From CAYLHQ01 sp964628935 (GTDB taxonomy: Bacteria > Acidobacteriota > Polarisedimenticolia > Polarisedimenticolales > DASRJG01), in contig CAZVOE010000070.1 of NCBI GenBank assembly GCA_964628935.1, positions 1-15,635 of the forward strand: a stretch of 15,635 bases of DNA, in the 5' to 3' direction. How positions within the stretch are numbered: the stretch's first letter is position 1; each line of letters begins with the position of its first letter. The notes under the pieces are model-generated. The model made no database searches. It was not told the origin of the DNA and saw only the letters and a program-made list of their open reading frames with translations. A program made the translations under genes and the position numbers. Shown piece after piece: positions 6,719-13,760 of the stretch.

Positions 6719-6728
6719 NNNNNNNNNN
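6719..6728. other. Assembly gap of ten Ns inside hflX
   Basis: Ten Ns interrupt hflX between LPRLMT and GDSGLSRLEGG. The coding frame before the gap (codons starting at 5587 + 3n) and the frame after it (codons starting at 6729 + 3n) do not match across 10 bases. The true missing length must leave remainder 2 when divided by 3. Family spacing between LPRL and the GGIGxRGPGE motif suggests that only a few bases are missing. This is an assembly artefact, not a biological frameshift. Confidence 0.9.
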
Positions 6729-7421
6729 GGCGACTCGGGGCTCTCGCGCCTCGAGGGGGGGATCGGCGGCCGCGGACCCGGGGAGCAGAAGCTCGAGATC
6801 GATCGTCGGCGCGTGCGGGACCGCATCCGCCATCTCGAGAAACTGCTCGCCGCCGAGAGGACGCGGCGCGAGCAGCGCCGCGCGCGGCGCAAGGAACGCG
6901 ACGTTCCGGTTGTCTCCCTCGTGGGGTACACGAACGCCGGAAAGAGCACGCTCTTGAACGTCCTGACCAAGAGCGAGGTCTTCGTCGAGCACCGCATGTT
7001 CGCGACGCTCGACCCGTCGAGCCGGAGGCTTCGACTCCCCCGGGAACGGGACATCGTGATCAACGACACGGTCGGGTTCATTCGGGACCTCCCGAAAGAC
7101 CTGATCGCCGCTTTCCGCGCCACGCTCGAGGAAATCGAGGGCTCGGACCTCCTCGTGCATCTCGTGGACGGATCGCACCCCCGTTACGAGGCGCAGATCG
7201 CGGCGGTCGAGGGGATCCTGCGTGATCTGGAGTACCTCGACATCCCGAGAATGCTGGTCTTCACGAAGGCAGACCTCCTCGGGGAGGAGCAGCGGAACGC
7301 TTTACTCGATGGTCGCGAGGCCGGCCTCATCTCCGCCATCACGGGAGAGGGGATCGACGCCTTCCTCCGAGCGGTCGACGATCGGCTGCCGTTGCGAGCT
7401 CGGCAGACGTCGGCGGTCTGA
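6729..7421 (+). CDS. hflX: Ribosome-associated GTPase HflX, C-terminal part (after gap)
   Basis: This is the second part of the same gene, 230 residues, in a different frame only because the N gap has a nominal length. It opens with the HflX hallmark GGIGGRGPGEQKLEIDRRR, then a coiled-coil linker, then the G domain. G1 is GYTNAGKST (encoded at 6924-6950), the G3 region is NDTVGFIRDLP, G4 is TKAD, and DPSSRRLRLP precedes G3. The arginine-rich linker before G1 is typical. All GTP-binding motifs are intact, so the gene is very probably functional. The TGA is at 7419-7421, 57 nt from the convergent membrane-protein gene. Confidence 0.9.
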   Translation, partial: GDSGLSRLEGGIGGRGPGEQKLEIDRRRVRDRIRHLEKLLAAERTRREQRRARRKERDVPVVSLVGYTNAGKSTLLNVLTKSEVFVEHRMFATLDPSSRRLRLPRERDIVINDTVGFIRDLPKDLIAAFRATLEEIEGSDLLVHLVDGSHPRYEAQIAAVEGILRDLEYLDIPRMLVFTKADLLGEEQRNALLDGREAGLISAITGEGIDAFLRAVDDRLPLRARQTSAV

Positions 7422-7440
7422 CCGCCGCTCTCTTCTCGGT

Positions 7441-7471
7441 CCGGCCAAGACCTCCGTCAACCGGTGGCCGG
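7441..7471. terminator. Weak hairpin between convergent hflX and membrane-protein genes
   Basis: CCGGCCA at 7441-7447 pairs with TGGCCGG at 7465-7471 around a 17-nt loop, in the 57-nt gap where the two genes converge. There is no T-tract on either strand, so it is a poor intrinsic terminator. The call rests mainly on position. Confidence 0.3.
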
Positions 7472-7478
7472 TCTCCCG

Positions 7479-7787
7479 TTATGCGGCTGCTTGCATGAAC
7501 TCCCGCCAGCCGGCGTCGACCGCCTCCAAGTTCCTGACCCCCCTTCGCCGCGTCCACCATCCGAGGAACAGGAGCGGGATTCCGATCGGCGCCAGCAGGA
7601 TGAGCACCGTGCACAGCGCGCCGAGAATCATGAAGTAGACGCCGACATGCTTCGGGAACTTCGCCAAGGACGTGAGGTGGGCTTTCTGCGTGTGGAGAAC
7701 GTCCGGGTCGCGTGAACCCGCGGATTTCAGGTATCCCACCACCATCGGTTTCTCGAGCTTCAAGAACGGGCTTCTGTCGATCTGCAT
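7479..7787 (-). CDS. Small membrane protein, unknown function
   Basis: I do not recognise this 102-residue protein. Residues 1-48 are polar. Residues 49-78 form a long hydrophobic stretch (YFMILGALCTVLILLAPIGIPLLFLGWW) that could be one long or two short membrane segments broken at the APIGIP turn. A basic TRRRGVRNLE segment then starts a cytoplasmic tail. The ATG at 7787 has a perfect AGGAGG (complement of 7794-7799) 6 nt upstream, which decides the start over longer in-frame options. It is monocistronic and divergent from the sigma-factor gene. A perfect 10-bp palindrome lies next to its ribosome-binding site. Confidence 0.78.
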   Translation of the reverse strand: MQIDRSPFLKLEKPMVVGYLKSAGSRDPDVLHTQKAHLTSLAKFPKHVGVYFMILGALCTVLILLAPIGIPLLFLGWWTRRRGVRNLEAVDAGWREFMQAAA

Positions 7788-7800
7788 CGGGTGCCTCCTC

Positions 7801-7810
7801 TCCGATCGGA
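7801..7810. promoter_or_regulatory. Perfect 10-bp palindrome beside the ribosome-binding site
   Basis: TCCGATCGGA is a perfect palindrome one base upstream (minus strand) of the AGGAGG of the 102-residue membrane protein. It could be an operator or simply a chance GC-rich palindrome. A related sequence, CCCGATCATCGGG, occurs at 11223-11235 before the hydrogenase genes. Confidence 0.25.
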
Positions 7811-7851
7811 CTCGATCTCCATTGCGCGGAGTCCCCGCCGAAACCGTCATC

Positions 7852-7890
7852 CCGGCCGAATTGCCAGGCCGGACCGCCCTTTGGTAGGCT
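7852..7890 (+). promoter_or_regulatory. Putative promoter and overlapping inverted repeat for the sigma-kinase operon
   Basis: TTGCCA at 7861-7866 is followed after 18 bp by TAGGCT at 7885-7890, and the predicted start is near 7897, giving an 85-nt leader. An inverted repeat, CCGGCC at 7852-7857 and GGCCGG at 7867-7872, brackets the -35 hexamer exactly, the expected position for a repressor or activator site. The -10 and following bases match the element before the carbamate kinase gene. Confidence 0.45.
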
Positions 7891-7981
7891 CGCGCCGGAT
7901 CGGAGAGGAGACGGGCCGGTTTCCCCGAGAAGGTCGGCCCCGCCACGCGAAAGGCCGGCGAAGCCCCGCGGAGGTGTCCGC

Positions 7982-8500
7982 ATGCCGGAAGACCGACGCG
8001 CCATCGACGACCTATTCAGCGCGGCCTATGAGGAGTTGCGTCGGCTCGCGCGCGCCGTCCGTCGCGGCGAGGCGGGCACCACCATGTCGCCGACGGTTCT
8101 GGTCAACGAGGCGTGGCTCAAGCTCGCCGGCTCCCCGGCCCTCGGCTCGGTCTCGCGCCTCCACTTCAAACGCGTTGCCGCTCGTGCCATGCGCCAGGTG
8201 CTGGTCGAGGCCGCGAGGCGGCGCAAGGCCGGGAAGCGCGGCAGCGGCATCGCGCCGGTGACGTTCGACGAGAATCTCAGCCGAGGCGGCGCCGAGGAGG
8301 ACGTTCTCGCGCTCCATGCAGCCCTCGGTGATCTCGCGAGGATCGCGCCCCGTCATGCGGCGATGATCGAGTGTCGTTACTTCGGAGGTCTCGACGTCGC
8401 GGAAACCGCGGAGGTTCTCGGCGTTTCCGAGGCGACCGTCCTCCGCGACTGGCGCTCGGCCAGGGCCTGGCTCGGTCGGGAAATGCGCAGAGGGCGGTGA
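7982..8500 (+). CDS. ECF-type RNA polymerase sigma factor (Sigma70_ECF family)
   Basis: This 172-residue sigma factor belongs to the ECF-like group common in Acidobacteriota and Planctomycetota and often paired with Ser/Thr kinases. Region 2 spans about residues 8-85 (LFSAAYEELRRLAR, then MSPTVLVNEAWLKL at 35-48, then HFKRVAARAMRQVLVEAARRR at 61-81). Region 4 with its helix-turn-helix is about 115-165 (LDVAETAEVLGVSEATVLRDWRSARAWL). The ATG at 7982 has GGAGG at 7970-7974, 7 nt upstream. The stop overlaps the start of the kinase gene by one base (TGATG), so the two are translationally coupled. No conventional anti-sigma factor is next to it. Activity may instead be set by the co-encoded kinase, as proposed for related pairs; that is inference here. 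Confidence 0.9.
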   Translation: MPEDRRAIDDLFSAAYEELRRLARAVRRGEAGTTMSPTVLVNEAWLKLAGSPALGSVSRLHFKRVAARAMRQVLVEAARRRKAGKRGSGIAPVTFDENLSRGGAEEDVLALHAALGDLARIAPRHAAMIECRYFGGLDVAETAEVLGVSEATVLRDWRSARAWLGREMRRGR

Positions 8501-11160
8501 TGGACCGAGCCCGATGGGAACGGGAGCAGGATCTCTTCCACCGCGCCCGCTCGCTTCCCCCCGAACAGTGGGCCGACTTCCTCCGAGCCGAGTGCGGCGA
8601 CGACAAATCGCTGCGAGAAGGCGTTCAAGCGCTGCTCGACGCGGATTCCGACGACGGGTCGCCGCTCGATCAAGGTCTCGAGGAGACGGCCCGGCGGCTG
8701 CTTCGCGAACCGGACGGTCCCACGCTTCCGGAGGAGAGGTTCGGCCCCTACCGGGTCCGCGAAGTCCTTGGGGAAGGCGGGATGGGGGTCGTCTATCTCG
8801 CGGAGAGGGAGGACCTGGGGAGCCGCGCCGCGATCAAGGTTCTCCGCGACGCGTGGCTCTCCCCCGCGCGCCGCGACCGCTTCTCCGCGGAGCAGCGGAC
8901 ACTCGCCCAGCTCACCCATCCTTCCATCGCCCGACTGTACGATGCCAACTCGCTCTCCGACGGAACGCCGTGGTTCGCCATGGAGTACGTCGAAGGCGTG
9001 CCGCTCACCGACTACTGCCGCGCGCACGAGACGACGATCGAAGGGCGGCTCGAGCTGTTCCGGCGCGTGTGCGAGGCGGTGCAGCACGCTCACGCGCAGG
9101 CGGTCATTCACCGGGACCTGAAACCGTCGAACATCCTCGTGACGGAGGACGGAACGGTCAAGCTGCTCGACTTCGGAATCGCCAAGCACCTCGAGAGCCT
9201 CGACGCGACGGCGGACCAGACGAGGACGGGACTACGCCTCATGACGCCGGCGTACGCCGCGCCGGAGCAAATCCGAGGGGAGCGCGTGGGGATCCATTCG
9301 GACGTCTACTCCCTCGGCGTGATTCTCTACGAGCTCCTGACCGGGAGTCTCCCGTTCCGTCTGTCGAACCTCACCCCCGCGGAGGCGATCTCGCTCCTCG
9401 CGACGCGGGAGCCGGAGCGACCGTCGGCGGTCGCCCGCCGGGTCGGAGGAACGTCGGGCGGCGCTCCTCGAGGCCTCGTGCAGGGGACGGCATCCTGGAC
9501 CGATCTGGACGTGCTCTGCCTCACCGCGATGCACAAGGACCCGGCGCGTCGCTATCCGACCGTCGAGGCGTTGATCCGGGACCTCGACCGTACGCTTTCG
9601 GGGGATCCGCTCCTCGCGCGCCCGGACACCGTGGGGTATCGGATCGGGAAGTTCGTGCGCCGGAATCGCGCGGCCGTGGTCGCGGGCGCCTCGGTGACGG
9701 CGGTCGTCTTGGGATTGGTGGGGTTCTACACGGTGCGACTGGCTCGGGCGCGCGACCAGGCCGTCGCCGAGGCGGCGCGGACGCAACGGATCCAGCGCTT
9801 CATGCTGAGCTTGTTCGAGGGCGAGGACGCGGATGTCGCGCCGCCGGAGGATCTTCGCGTCACGACCCTGATCGATCGAGGCGTGCGCGAGGCGACAAGC
9901 CTCGACGCCGAACCCGCGGTGCAGGCGGAACTCTACCGGACGCTCGGCGGGATTTCCCAGAAGCTCGGCAGTCTCGATCGCGCCGACGAGCTGCTCCGCG
10001 CCGCGCTCGAGCGTCGCCGCGAATGGTTCGGGAGCGATCATCCGAACACCGCGGAGTCCGAGATCGCCCTCGGGCTTCTGCGGGCCGACCAGGCCTCTTA
10101 CGATGAGGCGGAGCGCCTCGTGCGCGATGGCCTGGCGAAGCTCCGCCGGACGCTTCCCGCCGGGCATCCATCCCTCGTGGAGGCGATGACGGCGCTCGGT
10201 CACGTCCTCGTGGAGCGCGGCGCGTACGCCGAGGCCACCGAGATGCTGGAGGAGGCGCTGCGGATCGAATCGAGGCTCGACGGGGGCGGACCGGACCTCA
10301 CCTCGGTCCTCTACCCGCTGGCGAACGCGCACTTCTACCAGGGTCACTACGCGGAAGCCGAGGAACTCACCCGTCGTGCGCTCGCGACGAACCGCGCGCG
10401 ATACGGGCCCGGCCATCCGCACGTCGCCGACGACCTCGTGAATCTCGGGGCGATCCGGCACGAGCAGGGAGAGTATCCCGACGCCGAGCGCCATTACCGG
10501 GAAGCCCTCGACGTCATGCGGGGGTGGTACGGAGGGAGCCACCACCGAACCGCGTCCGTCTTGATCATGCTCGGGCGCTCGCTCGTCTTCCAGGATCGGC
10601 ATGCGGAGGCGAAGGGGCTGCTCGAGGAGGCGCTCGCCATCCAGGAGCGAGTCTTCGGTCTCGACCATCCCCGTGTCGCGTCGGCGATCAACGAGCTGGG
10701 CTCGATCGCTCTCCATCAGGGTCGTTTCGACGACGCCGAAGCCGCGTACAGGAGGATGGAAGTCATCTATCGAAACGCCCATCCGAACGGTCACTACCTT
10801 GTCGGGATCGCGCTTTCCAACCTCGCGAGCGTGTCCATGGCCCGAGCCGAGTACGGGGTTGCGCTCCCGCTGTTTCGGCAGGCGATCGGCATCTATTCGG
10901 AGACGCTTTCGCCGGAACACCCGAACGTCGGCATCGCGAGGATCAAGTTGGGACGGTGTCTGTTACGGCTGGGACGCTTTCTCGAGGCCGAGCGGGAATC
11001 GCGGAGCGGATACGAACTCCTGAGCCGTCAGGCCTCCCCGTCGGTCAGTTGGCTGCGATCGGCGCGGGAGGACCTCGCCGCAATTTACGAGGCGCTCGGC
11101 GACGCGGAGAAGGCGGCGATGATGCGGCAGGCATCGGAATTGCTCGACGATCCCTCCTGA
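8500..11160 (+). CDS. Membrane Ser/Thr protein kinase with C-terminal TPR array
   Basis: This 886-residue transmembrane kinase has a 42-residue TPR array. Residues 1-80 form the short alpha-helical N-terminus usual in this family. The kinase domain covers about 84-370: GEGGMG at 91-96, the ATP-anchoring Lys in AIK (K113), HRDLKPSN at 204-211, DFG at 224-226 and APE at 254-256, all intact, so it should be active. One membrane helix lies at about 391-411. From about 477 to 880 there are nine full 42-residue repeats and part of a tenth, with kinesin-light-chain-like DHPxxA spacing (e.g. GSDHPNTAE, GLDHPRVAS). The TPR part should be extracytoplasmic and could sense a protein or peptide ligand. 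The ATG at 8500 overlaps the sigma-factor stop. Its substrate is unknown; the sigma factor is the obvious candidate. Confidence 0.92.
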   Translation: MDRARWEREQDLFHRARSLPPEQWADFLRAECGDDKSLREGVQALLDADSDDGSPLDQGLEETARRLLREPDGPTLPEERFGPYRVREVLGEGGMGVVYLAEREDLGSRAAIKVLRDAWLSPARRDRFSAEQRTLAQLTHPSIARLYDANSLSDGTPWFAMEYVEGVPLTDYCRAHETTIEGRLELFRRVCEAVQHAHAQAVIHRDLKPSNILVTEDGTVKLLDFGIAKHLESLDATADQTRTGLRLMTPAYAAPEQIRGERVGIHSDVYSLGVILYELLTGSLPFRLSNLTPAEAISLLATREPERPSAVARRVGGTSGGAPRGLVQGTASWTDLDVLCLTAMHKDPARRYPTVEALIRDLDRTLSGDPLLARPDTVGYRIGKFVRRNRAAVVAGASVTAVVLGLVGFYTVRLARARDQAVAEAARTQRIQRFMLSLFEGEDADVAPPEDLRVTTLIDRGVREATSLDAEPAVQAELYRTLGGISQKLGSLDRADELLRAALERRREWFGSDHPNTAESEIALGLLRADQASYDEAERLVRDGLAKLRRTLPAGHPSLVEAMTALGHVLVERGAYAEATEMLEEALRIESRLDGGGPDLTSVLYPLANAHFYQGHYAEAEELTRRALATNRARYGPGHPHVADDLVNLGAIRHEQGEYPDAERHYREALDVMRGWYGGSHHRTASVLIMLGRSLVFQDRHAEAKGLLEEALAIQERVFGLDHPRVASAINELGSIALHQGRFDDAEAAYRRMEVIYRNAHPNGHYLVGIALSNLASVSMARAEYGVALPLFRQAIGIYSETLSPEHPNVGIARIKLGRCLLRLGRFLEAERESRSGYELLSRQASPSVSWLRSAREDLAAIYEALGDAEKAAMMRQASELLDDPS

Positions 11161-11170
11161 GGGCCCGACA

Positions 11171-11198
11171 CCGGCGTTCTCCGCAGGAGAACCGGCGG
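11171..11198 (+). terminator. Hairpin after the kinase gene
   Basis: GTTCTCC at 11176-11182 pairs perfectly with GGAGAAC at 11186-11192 over a 3-nt GCA loop, flanked by partly complementary CCG/CGG bases. It begins 10 nt after the kinase stop, a terminator-like position, but it has no T-tract. It may act only as a 3' RNA-stabilising stem or a Rho-related structure, so readthrough into the hydrogenase genes is possible. Confidence 0.4.
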
Positions 11199-11222
11199 AA
11201 AGGTCCACGAAAGCGCCTCGTT

Positions 11223-11235
11223 CCCGATCATCGGG
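11223..11235. promoter_or_regulatory. 13-bp interrupted palindrome upstream of the hydrogenase operon
   Basis: CCCGAT-C-ATCGGG is a perfect inverted repeat of 6 bp around one central base, 75 nt before the hydrogenase start codon. It is a candidate operator. I see no sigma54 -24/-12 pair (GG-N10-GC type) and no convincing sigma70 promoter in the 149-nt gap. Confidence 0.3.
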
Positions 11236-11309
11236 GGTCCGGCGCGAACCGTTGGGGTGTGGGGATTTTCATCGCCGGTGCCGGAAATCTCGACAGGAAG
11301 GAGGGCTCG

Positions 11310-12263
11310 ATGAGCCGCGCTCGAGGGATCTCACGGAGGGAGTTCGTGCGCTGGGCCGTTGCAGCCCCGGTCGCCGCGGCGGTGGCCGAGGAGTTCTTCG
11401 GCCGCCTCGCCTTCGCGCTCGAGGAGGCGGTCAAGGAATACCCGATCGTCTGGATCCAGGCGTCGGCGTGCAGCGGCTGCTCCGTTTCGGTGATCAACAC
11501 GATCCATCCGAGCATCAAGAACGTCATCCTCGAGCAGGTCCTTCCCGGCCACCGCCTGATCCTGAATTACCACGGCACGCTAATGGCCGCGACCGGATCG
11601 ATCTCGCTCGACGCCGCGAAGAGGGCGGCCGAGACGCACGCGGGCAAGTTCGTCCTGATCGTCGAGGGGGCGATTCCGACCAAGGCGAACGGAGCCTACG
11701 GCCACCTCGGGTCCGAGGGAGGCCAACCGGTGCCCATGCAGGACTGGGTCGATCGCTTCGGGCGGAAGGCGATGGCGGCGCTCACCGTCGGCACCTGCGC
11801 GGCCTACGGCGGCCTCCCCGCCGCCGCGCCCAACCCGACGGGGTGCATGGGGCTCTCCGACTTCTTCGGGCTCCGCGCGATCAAGACTCCCGTCGTGAAC
11901 GTCCCCGGCTGTCCGTGCCATCCCGACTGGTTCATCGGAACGGTCGCCAAGATCCTCCTCTACGGCCTCCCGAAGCCCGAGGAGCTCGACGACCAAGGCC
12001 GGCTCAAGCTCTTCTTCGGCCGCTCGGTCCACGCCCGTTGCGTTTTCCGGGACTACCTCGATGACGGCGTCTTCGCGAGCAAGTTCGGCCAAGAGGGGTG
12101 CCTCCTCGAACTCGGCTGCAAGGGGCCGTTCACGAACGCCGATTGTCCGATCCGCCGCTGGAACGGAAGCGTCAACTGGTGCATCGGGGCGAACGCTCCG
12201 TGCATCGGATGCACGGAGAGGGGATTCCCCGACGCCCACTCTCCGATCTACCAGAGGAGGTGA
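11310..12263 (+). CDS. [NiFe] hydrogenase small subunit, Tat-exported
   Basis: This 317-residue small subunit (HyaA/HupS type) carries the electron relay of an H2-oxidising group 1-like hydrogenase. A twin-arginine signal, SRREFVR at residues 8-14 followed by an Ala-rich hydrophobic stretch to about 27, exports the folded dimer. Proximal cluster ligands are C54, C57, C163 and C201. Distal ligands are H241, C244, C264 and C270. Medial ligands are C279, C298 and C301, plus C291 where standard enzymes have proline, so the medial cluster should be [4Fe-4S] rather than [3Fe-4S]. The two extra proximal Cys of O2-tolerant MBH enzymes are absent. The protein ends soon after the medial cluster with no C-terminal membrane anchor. 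The ATG at 11310 has AAGGAGG 5 nt upstream. Confidence 0.93.
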   Translation: MSRARGISRREFVRWAVAAPVAAAVAEEFFGRLAFALEEAVKEYPIVWIQASACSGCSVSVINTIHPSIKNVILEQVLPGHRLILNYHGTLMAATGSISLDAAKRAAETHAGKFVLIVEGAIPTKANGAYGHLGSEGGQPVPMQDWVDRFGRKAMAALTVGTCAAYGGLPAAAPNPTGCMGLSDFFGLRAIKTPVVNVPGCPCHPDWFIGTVAKILLYGLPKPEELDDQGRLKLFFGRSVHARCVFRDYLDDGVFASKFGQEGCLLELGCKGPFTNADCPIRRWNGSVNWCIGANAPCIGCTERGFPDAHSPIYQRR

Positions 12264-12266
12264 TCC
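12255..12266 (+). promoter_or_regulatory. Extended Shine-Dalgarno spanning the hupS stop
   Basis: AGGAGGTGATCC is complementary over 12 contiguous bases to the standard 16S rRNA 3' tail. It contains the small-subunit TGA stop (12261-12263). The GGAGG core lies 9 nt before the GTG of the large subunit. This fits strong re-initiation by terminating ribosomes and coupled production of the two subunits. Confidence 0.75.
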
Positions 12267-12269
12267 GCC

Positions 12270-13760
12270 GTGAGCACGTCCACCACCAAGGTCTCCATCG
12301 ACCCGATGACGCGCATCGAGGGGCACCTCAAGATCGAGGCGTCGGTCGAGGACGGGAAGGTCGTCGACGCGCGCTGCGAGGGGACCCTGTACCGCGGATT
12401 CGAGCAGATCCTGATCGGCCGCAACCCGCTCGACGCGATCCAAATCTCCCAGCGGTTCTGCGGCGTCTGCCCGACCCCTCACGGCATCGCGTCGTCCCAG
12501 GCCCTCGAGAACGCCTTCGGCGTCATGCCGCCGAGAAACGGCCGTGTGATCCGGAACCTCATGCAGGGGGCGAACTACATCCAGTCCCACGTGCTGCACT
12601 TCTACCATCTATCGGCCCTCGACTACTTCGAGGGTCCCGACGTGCCGCCCTTCGTTCCGCGGTACAAGGCCGATTACCGGGTGCCGCGGCAGGTTCGCGA
12701 GGCGCTGATCGACCACTACATCCAGGCGTACCAGGCCCGCCTCAAGGCCCACGAGCTGTGCTCGATCTGGGCCGGAAAGATGCCGCACGTGGCCTCGCTC
12801 GCCCCGGGGGGCGTGACGATCGTCCCGCGGCTCGACAACGTCACAACGTCGGTGTGGAGGCTCAAGGAGCTGACCGACTTCATCGACAACGTCTATCTCC
12901 CCGATGTGCTGACGATCGCCCAGATCTACCGAGACCACTTCCAGCTCGGGAAGGGCTGCGGCAACTTCCTCTCCTTCGGGTTGTTCGATCTCGACGATGA
13001 GCCCGACGTCCTGAAGCGGAAGCGCTTCTTGCCGATGGGACGGTTGACCCGCGGAGAACCGGGCCCGGTCGATCCCGCGAAGATCGCCGAGGACGTCTCT
13101 TCGTCCTGGTACGACTCCACGAGCGCGCTCCATCCGTCGGAGGGCGAGACGAGCCCGAACCCGGAGAAGAAGGGGGGATACAGCTGGCTCAAGGCGCCCC
13201 GATACGACGGCGCGCCCTACGAGGTCGGGCCCCTCGCGCGGATGATGCTGGCCTACCGCACGAAGTCGAACCCGAAGGTCGTGAAGCTCCTCGACGAGAG
13301 CATGACGACCCTCGACGTCGAGCTCGGCGACCTCTGTTCGGTCATGGGACGCCACCTCGCGCGCGCCGTGGAGTGCAAGGTGATCGCGGACGAGCTCACC
13401 CGGATGGTCATGGAGGTGAAGCTCGACGATCCGGTCTGCAGCGAGCACAGGATTCCCGAGGAGGCGCGGGGGATGGGCCTCTGGTGCGCCGCACGCGGGG
13501 CCCTCGGCCACTGGGTCGAGATCCGCAAGGGGGTGATCTCGCGCTACCAGGCGGTCGTGCCCACCACGTGGAACGCCTCCCCTCGCGACGCGCTGGGAAA
13601 GCCGGGACCGATCGAGCAGGCGATGATCGGGACCGCGGTCGCCGATCCGGCGAATCCGTTCCCCCTCGCCCGGATCGTGCGCTCGTTCGACCCCTGTCTC
13701 GCCTGCGCGGTCCACGTGCTGGAGCCCGGACGGTCGGTTCGGGCGTTCCGGGTGCAGTGA
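12270..13760 (+). CDS. [NiFe] hydrogenase large subunit
   Basis: This 496-residue catalytic subunit (HyaB/HupL type) holds the Ni-Fe(CN)2CO centre. L1 is RFCGVCPTPH with C64 and C67; L2 is DPCLACAVH with C476 and C479. An RxEGHL-type motif (DPMTRIEGHL, 11-20) is at the N-terminus. After H482 there is a 14-residue tail (VLEPGRSVRAFRVQ), the peptide normally removed by a dedicated endopeptidase after nickel insertion. It has no signal sequence, as expected for co-export with the small subunit. The start is GTG at 12270, supported by the Shine-Dalgarno sequence at 12255-12266 and by the conserved N-terminus. Its stop overlaps the maturation protease start in GTGA. The length and motifs indicate group 1; the exact subgroup needs a tree. 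Confidence 0.95.
   Translation: MSTSTTKVSIDPMTRIEGHLKIEASVEDGKVVDARCEGTLYRGFEQILIGRNPLDAIQISQRFCGVCPTPHGIASSQALENAFGVMPPRNGRVIRNLMQGANYIQSHVLHFYHLSALDYFEGPDVPPFVPRYKADYRVPRQVREALIDHYIQAYQARLKAHELCSIWAGKMPHVASLAPGGVTIVPRLDNVTTSVWRLKELTDFIDNVYLPDVLTIAQIYRDHFQLGKGCGNFLSFGLFDLDDEPDVLKRKRFLPMGRLTRGEPGPVDPAKIAEDVSSSWYDSTSALHPSEGETSPNPEKKGGYSWLKAPRYDGAPYEVGPLARMMLAYRTKSNPKVVKLLDESMTTLDVELGDLCSVMGRHLARAVECKVIADELTRMVMEVKLDDPVCSEHRIPEEARGMGLWCAARGALGHWVEIRKGVISRYQAVVPTTWNASPRDALGKPGPIEQAMIGTAVADPANPFPLARIVRSFDPCLACAVHVLEPGRSVRAFRVQ

Noticed and set aside
6660..6960. A real frameshift or pseudogene in hflX
   Set aside because: The frame change coincides exactly with the ten Ns, and all motifs on both sides are intact, so a gap-length error explains it.
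11161..11309. Sigma54 promoter for the hydrogenase operon
   Set aside because: Many hydrogenase operons use sigma54, but I found no GG/GC pair with correct -24/-12 spacing in a TGGCAC/TTGC-like context here.
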